NCBI RefSeq assembly: GCF_021215455.1
Contig: NZ_JAJPWV010000001.1
Coordinates: 1-64,000 of the forward strand
From: Mucilaginibacter roseus
Lineage (GTDB): Bacteria; Bacteroidota; Bacteroidia; Sphingobacteriales; Sphingobacteriaceae
Direction: 5' to 3'
Length of the DNA stretch: 64,000 nucleotides
Numbering within the stretch: position 1 is the first letter of the stretch; each line of letters starts with the position of its first letter. Under the pieces are notes generated by a model. That model did not search any database. It was not told the DNA's origin and saw nothing but the letters and a program-made list of their open reading frames with translations. Below are positions 37,441 to 45,501 of this stretch, piece after piece. A program made the position numbers and the translations under genes.

Positions 37441-38049
37441 ATGAAATTTCTTTTTAACATAGTGCTGGCACTTGTGTGTCTTTACTCATCGTCATCTGCA
37501 CAAACAAAAAATTCTAATGAATTTGGCGTTCAGTTTGGCATGAATGCGTCACGCTTGAATTCCGACGTTACAAATAATACTCACTATAAAGTTGGTTTTA
37601 ACGCGGGCGTTTCAATAGATCATTACTTTTCTGAAAGCTGGAGCGTTAAGGCGAAGGTTCTATATGATCAAAAAAGTTGGGAAGGCTTGTCTTTATTAAT
37701 GAAGGGCGTTTTATATAACGCCCAATATGATTTAAATTATTTAACCGTTCCTGTTTTAGCCAACTGGCACTTTGGCCGTACGAAAAATTGGTACCTGAAT
37801 TTTGGCCCATATACAAGTATATTATTAGATGTTGAGGAAGTAGGATCTGACAGGGATGTTAAATCCGGATTAAACAATATCGATCTTGGTCTTGACTTAG
37901 GTATCGGCTTTAAAATTCCGGTTTCAAATAAAGCTAAACTCTTTTTTGAACTTAATGGTGAAAAAGGATTAACCGATGTTGCTAAGGAGGGTTCAGGTCC
38001 AGCATTTCAAAACAACGTTTCGAGCATTAGTATCGGGTTGAATTTTTAA
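37441..38049 (+). CDS. Outer-membrane beta-barrel protein, second tandem copy
   Basis: 202 residues, the same length as the neighbour at 36683 and clearly a paralogue: signal peptide MKFLFNIVLALVCLYSSSSA, then NEFGVQFGMNASRL, YKVGFNAGVSIDHYFSES, WSVKAKVLYDQKSW, LNYLTVPVLANWHFGRTKNW and YLNFGPYTSILLDVE, ending SIGLNF. The extracellular loops differ most, as expected for surface exposure. Its base composition is more AT-rich to the eye than the first copy. It carries its own copy of the promoter. Confidence 0.88.
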   Translation: MKFLFNIVLALVCLYSSSSAQTKNSNEFGVQFGMNASRLNSDVTNNTHYKVGFNAGVSIDHYFSESWSVKAKVLYDQKSWEGLSLLMKGVLYNAQYDLNYLTVPVLANWHFGRTKNWYLNFGPYTSILLDVEEVGSDRDVKSGLNNIDLGLDLGIGFKIPVSNKAKLFFELNGEKGLTDVAKEGSGPAFQNNVSSISIGLNF

Positions 38050-38213
38050 AAGAGTATTTATTCAGGGTATTGTTGTTCCCATTAAAGGTATCGCATCCGG
38101 ACCTTTTATTTCTGAATGAGTACGTAAATTCAGTAAACCATCGCTATCCACTGTGTATATTCAATAATTTTAAACAATATAGTTATATCGTTTCTTTTTT
38201 AAACAGGAGGCAT

Positions 38214-38465
38214 ATGAAATTAGGAGAAGAAATACTAAAGGTTCTTAATAAAATATATGAACCTGATACAATGGTTGAGAAGCGATTTAAACGCTACGAT
38301 ATCGCTTTTAAAACGGATGGTTATGGCCGGCCGATTCTTTTATTTTTTGGAGAGAAGGATGAGAGGGGACATATTAAAGGCGAACGCTTTGCCCGCCGCT
38401 TAATCACCGCGCCTGATGGCACAGTGATTAAGGATCATTGGGAAAATAAGGGCCGGTCTACCTGA
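38214..38465 (+). CDS. Small conserved hypothetical protein
   Basis: 83 residues from the ATG at 38214. This start has AGGAGG at 38205-38210, a Shine-Dalgarno unusual for this genome, and removes a poor upstream extension. The protein is charged, MKLGEEILKVLNKIYEPDT, with RYDIAFKTDGYGRPILLFFG then GERFARRLITAPDGTVIKDHW, a beta-sheet-like pattern. I know similar short proteins in Mucilaginibacter but no function. No signal or membrane helix. Confidence 0.7.
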   Translation: MKLGEEILKVLNKIYEPDTMVEKRFKRYDIAFKTDGYGRPILLFFGEKDERGHIKGERFARRLITAPDGTVIKDHWENKGRST

Positions 38466-38541
38466 ATGTGCAAAAGTGTTTTGCTTGGCTACCCATAAAA
38501 TTTATTTAATTTGCGCCCGTTTTAAACAAGAAATATATTTT

Positions 38542-39123
38542 ATGGATAACAGCACATTTTCAACTATATCAACCGTAATTAAAACCCGCCGCACCATTAA
38601 GCCGGGTATGATGAACGGTCAAAAAATCCCAAATGGCCATGTTGCCGCTATACTTGAGCTGGCCGACTGGGCACCGACCCATGCCTTTACTGAACCATGG
38701 CGTTTCGTGATCTATGAAGATCCTACAGCGTTTTGTAAACAGCATGCCGAGTTATACAAAACGCATACACCTGCAGAAAACTTCAAAGAGGCTACTTACA
38801 CCAATCTGCAAAATATAGGTAACAATGCATCACACGTAGTAATTGCTATTATGAAGCGCGGAAGTAACCCAAATATTCCTGCATTGGAGGAGATTGCAGC
38901 CGCATCTGCATCGGTACAAAACATTTTATTAGCGGCTACATCATTAAACATCGCTTCTTTTTGGAGCACCGGAGGTATGACCCTGAAACCGGCGATGAAA
39001 AACTTCCTCGAGCTTGGTGAGGAGGATGCTGTATTAGGCTTACTATATCTGGGTTATACGGATAACCAGCCAGAGGGGCGCCGTACAACACCGTTGGAGC
39101 AAAAAGTTAAATGGGTAAAATAA
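38542..39123 (+). CDS. Nitroreductase-family flavoprotein
   Basis: 193 residues from the ATG at 38542. STVIKTRRTIKPGMM is the FMN-phosphate-binding Arg start of the nitroreductase fold. Further motifs are LELADWAPTHAFTEPWRFVI and ASASVQNILLAATSLNIASF then W, and VLGLLYLGYTD. The family uses FMN and NAD(P)H to reduce nitro, quinone or enone compounds; substrate unknown. A near-perfect terminator follows. Confidence 0.9.
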   Translation: MDNSTFSTISTVIKTRRTIKPGMMNGQKIPNGHVAAILELADWAPTHAFTEPWRFVIYEDPTAFCKQHAELYKTHTPAENFKEATYTNLQNIGNNASHVVIAIMKRGSNPNIPALEEIAAASASVQNILLAATSLNIASFWSTGGMTLKPAMKNFLELGEEDAVLGLLYLGYTDNQPEGRRTTPLEQKVKWVK

Positions 39124-39149
39124 TCACGTTTTATTAACCTATTCGTTTG

Positions 39150-39192
39150 AAATAGCCTTAAAAGAAATTAAATTTCCTTTAAGGCTATTTTG
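39150..39192 (+). terminator. Terminator after the nitroreductase gene
   Basis: A near-perfect 20-bp stem: AAATAGCCTTAAAAGAAATT against AATTTCCTTTAAGGCTATTT, with a G-U pair, followed by TTGTG. Confidence 0.8.
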
Positions 39193-39320
39193 TGTAAATT
39201 GGATGACAATAAATTACCGCATTGTGCGTATATTTGTATAACAATTTACACAAGTACAATCCTTTCTGACCTAAATCTCAACGCTTTTAAAATTATTAAC
39301 TGAACTAATTTTAATTGAAT

Positions 39321-40130
39321 ATGAGAAAATATTTTTTGTGGGCAATTTGCAGTCTTTTAATTGTGTTTTCAATAGCTTTTATAAGCTGGAGCCCCGCTTC
39401 AAGCGATAAAAGGTTAAATGATGTTAAAGTTGCCTCAACCTCGAAACATACTGCCTCGCTAAGCGAATTATATAGCCAGTATGTTACCGATATTTATAAT
39501 ACCGCGCAGTTACAGCTTACCGGTATGGATGCCCTCGTTTTTCAAAAAGCCATAACAGGTTATATTAACCTTAAAACGGCGCACAAGCTGCCTGAAAACA
39601 GTAACGTGATCACTGTGGTCGATTTCAATAAATCAAGCCGCGAAAAACGTATGTGGATTATTGATGTTGCAGCAAAAAAACTGCTGCTTAATACTTGGGT
39701 ATCGCACGGGCAAGGTAGCGGTGATGATATGGCTACGGCCTTCTCAAACACTGAGCATTCGCACCAAAGCAGCCTTGGCTTTTATGTAACCGATGATGTT
39801 TATGTAGGTAAACATGGCCGTTCCTTACGCTTAAACGGCATGGATGCAGGTTTTAACAGCAATGCGCGTCAGCGTGCTATTGTGGTACACGCTGCAGATT
39901 ATGTTAGCCAGGCTTCAATTAACCAGTTAGGCCGCTTAGGTCGCAGCCATGGTTGTCCTGCGGTGTCACCTGAAGTTTGCGCAACTGTTATAAACACAAT
40001 AAAGGGGCAGAACATGCTGTATATCACAGGTAACGATAGCCGCTATGCTTCAAAATACCTTAATGAGAATATAGCTGAAAACTTTTTATTTGCTACCGCT
40101 TCTACCCAAAATGTAGCTAAAGTACTTTAA
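39321..40130 (+). CDS. Murein L,D-transpeptidase catalytic domain protein (YkuD_2 type)
   Basis: 269 residues from the ATG at 39321 (a TTG two codons earlier is in frame). N-terminal membrane/signal helix MRKYFLWAICSLLIVFSIAF. The catalytic site is LGRSHGCPAVSPEV with C212 and a preceding IVVHAADYVS. The YkuD_2 family (PF13645) is the Bacteroidota and gammaproteobacterial form of L,D-transpeptidase-like proteins, probably acting on the peptidoglycan in the periplasm. It converges on another L,D-transpeptidase gene across one terminator. Confidence 0.9.
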   Translation: MRKYFLWAICSLLIVFSIAFISWSPASSDKRLNDVKVASTSKHTASLSELYSQYVTDIYNTAQLQLTGMDALVFQKAITGYINLKTAHKLPENSNVITVVDFNKSSREKRMWIIDVAAKKLLLNTWVSHGQGSGDDMATAFSNTEHSHQSSLGFYVTDDVYVGKHGRSLRLNGMDAGFNSNARQRAIVVHAADYVSQASINQLGRLGRSHGCPAVSPEVCATVINTIKGQNMLYITGNDSRYASKYLNENIAENFLFATASTQNVAKVL

Positions 40131-40143
40131 TAAAGATACCTCC

Positions 40144-40190
40144 TAAAAGCAAAAGGTGTAAGTTGATTAAACTTACACCTTTTGCTTTTA
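40144..40190. terminator. Bidirectional terminator between two L,D-transpeptidase genes
   Basis: Perfect 21-bp inverted repeat: arms 40144-40164 and 40170-40190, beginning TAAAAGCAAAAGGTGTAAGT, with loop GATTA. The A-rich and T-rich outer ends suit termination in both directions. Confidence 0.92.
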
Positions 40191-40205
40191 AACCAATTTA
40201 TTGAG

Positions 40206-41741
40206 TTATACGGTTAACAATTTTTTCATTTGGCCGTATAGTACCACGTCTAAACCATAAACGTCAGGCCTGAATTGTAATTTTCCGCTATCATCAACCC
40301 AGCAGGTTACATAGGTTAGATAAACCGGTACTTTGTTTGGCAAATCAACATTGGTTGGCTTATCACTCGGGTTTTCCATTTTGTCAACAATAGTTTTATA
40401 CTTATCGCCGTTGCCAAACAGGGCTTCCGCAAGTTTTTGGGGCTGTTCAACACGCACGCATCCATGGCTCACCGCCCGCATATTTTGGTTAAATGCATTT
40501 TTTGCCGGTGTATCGTGCAAATAAACACTGCTGCCGTTTTTAAACAGGAATTTAATTTTACCCAAAGCGTTTTGATCACCAGGGCGCTGCTTGAAAGTAT
40601 ATTCGGTTTTTGAAGCGCTCCCCCAATCAATGGTTTCCGGGTCTTCAACCTTCTGTCCGTTGCGGTAAACATCAATTCCTTTATTATCCAGGTAATACGC
40701 GTCCTGTGCCGCTTCAACCATAATTTCTTTAGAGGCTATACTGGTTGGGATATTCCACACCGGGTTAACCTGTACCGTGTATATCTGGCTGCTAAGCTGC
40801 GGCGTTTCACGTGAAAACGGACGATCAATCTTATCGCTTTCATCATACTCCACCAGGCTAACTTCTTTATCCATATTACGGCCCTCACCCACACACACTT
40901 TCATGTTTAAGGCTGATTTGCCGTTTTCCATCACATCTAAACGGTAATCAGGAATATTTACGATCACGAATTTTTTAGCATCAGGTTTGTTTTTCCAGCG
41001 CAGGCGCTCGAGGTTAACTGCTAAGTAGCGCTCGCTCTCCTCCGGCGTCATGCCTGGTGCCTGTACTTTGTCTGCCAGCGCTTTTTGCAATGCCTTGTAT
41101 TGCGCGCTTTTTGGCTGTATGCTGTCCAAATAATTTTTTAATTCCTTTACGGCAAAAACGCTTTTCATTGACGTGCTGTCAGGGCGCTTTGTCTCGGTAT
41201 AGTAACGCTGGTATATCTTACGCGGACTGATCAACCCGTATTGTAATGCGTTTGAATATCTGATCAATGAATTCGCGGTCAATAATTCCAGTTTAGCAAG
41301 TGTGTTATATGCCGTATTAACATCTTTTACGGTCTTTTTATCTTTAACGCGTGTTATCAGCGCTTTTATGCTATCTGCACGGAATATTTGTGGGTTAATA
41401 CCGTGCTGGGCTGAATTGCTCAGATAGGTCGACAATGTTTGTAAATCATCATTCTTTAAGTGGTTAAGTACCAGCACGGGCTCATATTCGTTTTCGGCGT
41501 AATATGATTTGATGACTTCAGGGTAGGTAATCATCGACTTATTATCAGTCATGGCTTTCTTAAATGCTTCTGCAAAACCCTCGTTAGTCATATCTTTAAA
41601 GGTTTTGTTACCTGTCGCATCAGCCATTTCTTTTCCTAAGTCAGACTTACTCTTTTTACACCCAGGGATAATGGCTACAAAAGCAAGTGTGATCGCGGCT
41701 ATAAAAAGTACCGGTTTTTTATGGGTTATTTTAAGTATCAT
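40206..41741 (-). CDS. L,D-transpeptidase lipoprotein (YcbB/LdtD-like)
   Basis: 511 residues. Lipobox IIPGC at residue 28, so an envelope-anchored lipoprotein. A helical scaffold (about 45-230) precedes the YkuD domain with VSHGCVRVEQ, C428 being the catalytic nucleophile, and HDTPAKNAFNQNMRA just before it. The N-terminal part with LNHLKNDDLQTLSTYL and HGINPQIF fits the LdtD/WfxD-type scaffold. It forms 3-3 peptide cross-links. Confidence 0.92.
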   Translation of the reverse strand: MILKITHKKPVLFIAAITLAFVAIIPGCKKSKSDLGKEMADATGNKTFKDMTNEGFAEAFKKAMTDNKSMITYPEVIKSYYAENEYEPVLVLNHLKNDDLQTLSTYLSNSAQHGINPQIFRADSIKALITRVKDKKTVKDVNTAYNTLAKLELLTANSLIRYSNALQYGLISPRKIYQRYYTETKRPDSTSMKSVFAVKELKNYLDSIQPKSAQYKALQKALADKVQAPGMTPEESERYLAVNLERLRWKNKPDAKKFVIVNIPDYRLDVMENGKSALNMKVCVGEGRNMDKEVSLVEYDESDKIDRPFSRETPQLSSQIYTVQVNPVWNIPTSIASKEIMVEAAQDAYYLDNKGIDVYRNGQKVEDPETIDWGSASKTEYTFKQRPGDQNALGKIKFLFKNGSSVYLHDTPAKNAFNQNMRAVSHGCVRVEQPQKLAEALFGNGDKYKTIVDKMENPSDKPTNVDLPNKVPVYLTYVTCWVDDSGKLQFRPDVYGLDVVLYGQMKKLLTV

Positions 41742-41841
41742 ATAAAATGGTAAATGTGTTGCACCGTTTAATGCAATACCCGTACCACAGTATTTACATG
41801 CTGCTTACTTTGTGTGTAAGCTTTTTACATAGATTAGCATT

Positions 41842-42360
41842 ATGGAAAATAAAAAACTGCCAGAGGTTTGGCAGCGTGGGCCTATAGCTGGCATTCCACA
41901 GCTACTGCAACCCGTTGCGCATGCGTTATTACAGGCAGATGAGGAGATTAAAGCGCTTATGACGGATTTTCCGGACGTGCTACTTTACGAAACACCGGCC
42001 GACCTGGCTTCGCCGGCTTTCCATTTACAGCATTTAACCGGCGTGCTCGACAGGCTTTTTACTTATGCCCGCAAAGAAATGCTGAATGAACAGCAGCTCA
42101 ATTATCTATCTCAAGAGGGTAAGTTGGCTCAAATACCATACACTGCAATGGCTTTAGCTGATGCTTTTAGTAAGCAGGTAGATAAAGCCCTGGAGCAGTT
42201 GCGTAATACCGATGAGTCAACTTTGACAGATTTTAGAGGAGTGGGCAGGGCGCAAATACCATCAACGGTAATTGGTTTATTGGTACATGCCGCCGAGCAT
42301 ACCATGCGGCATACCGGGCAGTTGTTGGTTACGGTGAAAATATTAAAGGCAGGATTATAA
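41842..42360 (+). CDS. DinB-superfamily metal-dependent protein
   Basis: 172 residues in a four-helix DinB pattern. Metal-ligand candidates are the His in FHLQHLTGVLDRL (about 61-73) and the two His in HAAEHTMRHTGQL (about 149-161). DinB-like proteins bind divalent metal and include thiol transferases and DNA-damage-induced proteins; substrate unknown. The 3' end overlaps the convergent HAD gene by 6 bp. Confidence 0.85.
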   Translation: MENKKLPEVWQRGPIAGIPQLLQPVAHALLQADEEIKALMTDFPDVLLYETPADLASPAFHLQHLTGVLDRLFTYARKEMLNEQQLNYLSQEGKLAQIPYTAMALADAFSKQVDKALEQLRNTDESTLTDFRGVGRAQIPSTVIGLLVHAAEHTMRHTGQLLVTVKILKAGL

Positions 42361-42981
42361 GATCAACTCGCCGATATCGCGGTGATTGGTTATGCGGTAG
42401 TCGGCATCGGCGTTGGTAAATCTCTTTTCAGGATCGTACAGAACGGTTTTGATGCCTACAGCCTTAGCTTCCTTAATTTCTGATTCCGGATCATCACCGA
42501 TGATCAGCACTTCTTCGGCTTTGTAGTTATATTTTTCAAGAATCTGGGTGAAAATATGGCGCTTGGTTTTCTCCGTGCTCTCCGGGTCAACCACGTAAAT
42601 CTGCTTAAAATCTCCGGCTATACCCAACATCTTTACTTTACTGTTTTGCAGTTTTACAAACCCGGTGGTCACCAAAAATTTATCAACGGCAATCGTTTTA
42701 ATATAGCGGTAATCATCAAAAGCATGCATAGGCTTATTGTAGGTAAGGTTTCTTAGCAGTTCAGTCGCTTGTTCTATTAATTCATCGTTGAAGCCATATT
42801 CGTCCGCCACCTTTTGAAATGGGCGGCGGGTAAGCTCGTTTTTAGCCGTTTGGATATCTGAAGCGCTGATTCCTTCAGCCAGATCATCTATGAGTTTAAA
42901 TAATCCGGCAAAAACTTCGTCGGCTATAGATTCAACAGGGTAGATGGTGTTATCGAGGTCGTATATTAAAGCACGTATCAT
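42355..42981 (-). CDS. HAD-family hydrolase (pyrimidine 5'-nucleotidase-like)
   Basis: 208 residues. Motif I YDLDNTIYPVES (Asp nucleophile DxD replaced by DLD-N-T, the usual DxDxT) near the N-terminus, motif II FLVTTGF at about 102-108, motif III Lys around 140, and motif IV IGDDPESEIKEAKAVGIKT. The C1 cap is helical. This is an HAD phosphatase of the type often called pyrimidine 5'-nucleotidase or YjjG-like; substrate not fixed. Confidence 0.88.
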   Translation of the reverse strand: MIRALIYDLDNTIYPVESIADEVFAGLFKLIDDLAEGISASDIQTAKNELTRRPFQKVADEYGFNDELIEQATELLRNLTYNKPMHAFDDYRYIKTIAVDKFLVTTGFVKLQNSKVKMLGIAGDFKQIYVVDPESTEKTKRHIFTQILEKYNYKAEEVLIIGDDPESEIKEAKAVGIKTVLYDPEKRFTNADADYRITNHRDIGELIL

Positions 42982-42999
42982 TTAAAGATAACGTGCTTT
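42968..42999 (-). promoter_or_regulatory. Hairpin placing the HAD start codon in a loop
   Basis: AAAGCACGT and ACGTGCTTT (arms 42991-42999 and 42968-42976) form a 9-bp stem. On the minus strand the HAD ATG (42981-42979) sits in the loop and codons 2-5 in the 3' arm. It also follows the aroC stop at 43021, so it could end the aromatic operon, though the T run is short. Confidence 0.4.
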
Positions 43000-43020
43000 T
43001 TATGGGGATGTTTGTAACGA

Positions 43021-44109
43021 TTATACTTTAGCAGCCCTGTTGCGCAGCACATGATCGGCCAGTACCAACGCTGCCATGGCTTCAACAATAGGCACCGCGC
43101 GTGGTACAACGCATGGGTCGTGACGACCTTTGCCGCTGATCTCTGATGCCTCGCCGGCGCTATTCACGGTCTGCTGGTTGTGCATAATGGTAGCCACCGG
43201 CTTAAACGCCACACGGAACTCGATTGGCATACCATTGCTGATACCGCCCTGTATACCGCCTGAAAAGTTGGTAATAGTTTCCACCTTGCCGCCATTATTG
43301 AGGAAGATATCATTATGCTCTGAGCCACGCATCTCGCTACCATCAAAGCCTGAGCCGAACTCAAAGCCATGCACAGCGTTAATGCTCAGCATAGCCTTGC
43401 CTAAGTCGGCATGTAATTTATCAAACACCGGTTCGCCTAAGCCAGCGGGCACGTTAGTAGCAAAGCAGGTAACTTTACCGCCTACGGTATCGCCTTGCTT
43501 ACGGATGCCGTCAATAAATTCAATCATTTCTTCGGCAGTGGCAGGGTCAACACAACGCACAATGTTTTGCTCACGGGCTTCAATAAACTCAGCGGCATTT
43601 TTAATATCAACATTAGGGGCGTTTATTTTGCCAACGCTGCTTACATGCGCAAACACCTCGATGCCCTGCGTTTTCAGGAATAGTTTAGCCAGCGCGCCTG
43701 CCGCTACACGTGCCGCTGTTTCGCGTGCTGATGAACGGCCGCCACCGCGGTGATCGCGAATGCCATACTTAGTATAGTAGGTAAAGTCGGCATGTGACGG
43801 ACGGAACACATCCACATTGTGGCCATAATCCTTTGAGCGCTGATCTTCATTCGGGATGATCATGGCAATAGGCGTCCCCGTTGTTTTACCCTCGAACGTG
43901 CCCGAAAGTATCTGTACCGTATCGCTCTCCTTACGTTGTGTGGTGATTTTTGACTGACCGGGTTTGCGTTTATCCAGCTCGGCCTGAATAAAATCAAGGT
44001 CAACCGGTAACTGCGCCGGACAACCGTCAACGATCACACCTATAGCCTGGCCATGCGACTCGCCAAATGTTGTTATTCTGAATATTTGCCCGAAGGTATT
44101 GCCTGCCAT
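43021..44109 (-). CDS. aroC: Chorismate synthase
   Basis: 362 residues, normal. N-terminal [20 protein letters not shown] is the family start signature, and [16 protein letters not shown], the FMN/phosphate region [12 protein letters not shown] and [13 protein letters not shown] are all present. It converts EPSP to chorismate using reduced FMN. Last gene of the aromatic operon on the minus strand, 84 bp after aroA with an inverted repeat between. Confidence 0.97.
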   Translation of the reverse strand: MAGNTFGQIFRITTFGESHGQAIGVIVDGCPAQLPVDLDFIQAELDKRKPGQSKITTQRKESDTVQILSGTFEGKTTGTPIAMIIPNEDQRSKDYGHNVDVFRPSHADFTYYTKYGIRDHRGGGRSSARETAARVAAGALAKLFLKTQGIEVFAHVSSVGKINAPNVDIKNAAEFIEAREQNIVRCVDPATAEEMIEFIDGIRKQGDTVGGKVTCFATNVPAGLGEPVFDKLHADLGKAMLSINAVHGFEFGSGFDGSEMRGSEHNDIFLNNGGKVETITNFSGGIQGGISNGMPIEFRVAFKPVATIMHNQQTVNSAGEASEISGKGRHDPCVVPRAVPIVEAMAALVLADHVLRNRAAKV

Positions 44110-44112
44110 GGT

Positions 44113-44210
44113 GCCCCCTAACCCCCTAAAGGGGGAATTTGTTATTTTTATTGAATGAGTAATTATAGTTATATGCCCGGTAAAATTCCCCCTTTAGGGG
44201 GTTAGGGGGC
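44113..44210. repeat. 28-bp perfect inverted repeat between aroA and aroC
   Basis: Arms 44113-44140 and 44183-44210 are perfect reverse complements, beginning GCCCCCTAACCCCCTAAAGG, with a 42-bp AT-rich spacer. Each arm contains its own CCCCCT/AGGGGG palindrome. The right arm supplies the last codons (PLTP) and the stop of aroA. Similar CCCCCTAACCCC repeats are, from memory, dispersed in Bacteroidota genomes. It could also form a strong hairpin affecting aroC expression. Confidence 0.8.
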
Positions 44211-45492
44211 CAAAGCCCACCTTCTCCAGATCCTGCCAGAATGCCGGGTATGATTTTTCCACCACACGTGCATCTTCGATCTCTAACTGCGGAATTACCA
44301 GTGCCAGCGGCGCGAAGGCCATGGCCATACGGTGATCCTCGTAGGTATTGATGAATATACGCTCCGGAATGAACTTTTCGCTGCAATCCAGTTTATAAAC
44401 CAAGCCTTTTTCAATCAGCTTAACGCCCATTTTGCCAAGTTCGTTTTGCAAAGCGGCAACCCGGTTGGTTTCCTTTATCTTAAGGGTTTCCAGTCCTGTA
44501 AAGGTTGCTTCGTGGCCTAATGCCGCGCATACCACAATAACGGTTTGCGCCAGGTCAGGGCATTCCTTCATGTCGAATATTTTGCGTTGTATAGGCTTTG
44601 GCTCCTTTTTTAAGTACACTCCGCCATCCTTAAACTGTGAGGTGATGCCGAAGTTAGCCATAATCTCGGTGATCACGCTATCCCCCTGTAAGCTGTATGA
44701 AGTAAGTCCGGGTAAAAACAGCTCTGCCTCATCAGCTAAAGCCGCTATGGCGTACCAGTAAGATGCAGCGCTCCAGTCAGGCTCCACAGGCAGCGATGTT
44801 TCGCTAAACTCCTGGTTAGCTATGCTGATCACGTTGCCCTGCCAGCTATGCTGTATGCCTGCTTGCTTTAACATTGCCAAAGTCATCTCCACATAAGGGC
44901 GTGAGGTAAGCTCACCTTCGATATGTAATTCCAACCCTTGTGGCAACTTTGCGGCTATCAGCAACAAAGCGGTAATATACTGACTGCTGATATCACCCTT
45001 AATGCTGATCTGATTAGTTTGCTGTTCAAAACCACCGCTGATTTGCAACGGCGGATAGCCATCCTTTTCAGCATAGGTAATATTAGCGCCCAGTTTACGC
45101 AGGGCGTCAACCAATATACCGATAGGGCGCTGTTTCATACGCTCGGTACCGGTAAGTATTACCTCTCCGGGTTGCAGGGCAAAATAAGCCGTTAAAAAAC
45201 GCATCGCCGTCCCTGCCGGACCGATGTTAACTGTTTTTAGTCCATGGTCGATGGTCGATAGTCCATGGTCAGCACTTTGTCCATGGTCTATTGTCGATGG
45301 ACTATGGTCCTTCAGTATCCCTGCCAGCGTAACGGTATCAGCCGCGTCCGACAGGTTTTTAACCTTTACGCGGCCACCACTCAGGGCTTCAATAACGAGT
45401 GCGCGGTTGCACTCGCTTTTTGAGCCTGTAAGTTGTATGGTGCCGTTAGCGGTTTTATCTGCTTTAGTAAGGATGATGTTATTGCTACTCAT
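44194..45492 (-). CDS. aroA: 3-phosphoshikimate 1-carboxyvinyltransferase (EPSP synthase)
   Basis: 432 residues. LTGSKSECNRALV, NIGPAGTAMRFLTAYF, GDISSQYITALLL and KETNRVAALQNELGKMG are EPSP synthase signatures, and TYEDHRMAMAFAPLAL is near the end. It joins shikimate-3-phosphate and PEP. Residues about 62-86 (SPSTIDHGQSADHGLSTIDH and flanks) are encoded by an interspersed DNA repeat, lying just before the GPAGTAMR motif. The C-terminal PLTP comes from another repeat. Starts 9 bp after the DAHP synthase gene. Confidence 0.95.
   Translation of the reverse strand: MSSNNIILTKADKTANGTIQLTGSKSECNRALVIEALSGGRVKVKNLSDAADTVTLAGILKDHSPSTIDHGQSADHGLSTIDHGLKTVNIGPAGTAMRFLTAYFALQPGEVILTGTERMKQRPIGILVDALRKLGANITYAEKDGYPPLQISGGFEQQTNQISIKGDISSQYITALLLIAAKLPQGLELHIEGELTSRPYVEMTLAMLKQAGIQHSWQGNVISIANQEFSETSLPVEPDWSAASYWYAIAALADEAELFLPGLTSYSLQGDSVITEIMANFGITSQFKDGGVYLKKEPKPIQRKIFDMKECPDLAQTVIVVCAALGHEATFTGLETLKIKETNRVAALQNELGKMGVKLIEKGLVYKLDCSEKFIPERIFINTYEDHRMAMAFAPLALVIPQLEIEDARVVEKSYPAFWQDLEKVGFGPLTP
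45239..45310. repeat. Interspersed GTCCATGGTC-type repeat inside aroA
   Basis: A cluster of near-copies of GTCCATGGTC and GTCGATGG/GTCTATTGTC units. It reads in frame through aroA and encodes three DHG tripeptides. Related units occur in the pheA/DAHP synthase gap. Confidence 0.75.
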
Positions 45493-45501
45493 CGTCCCTG
45501 A

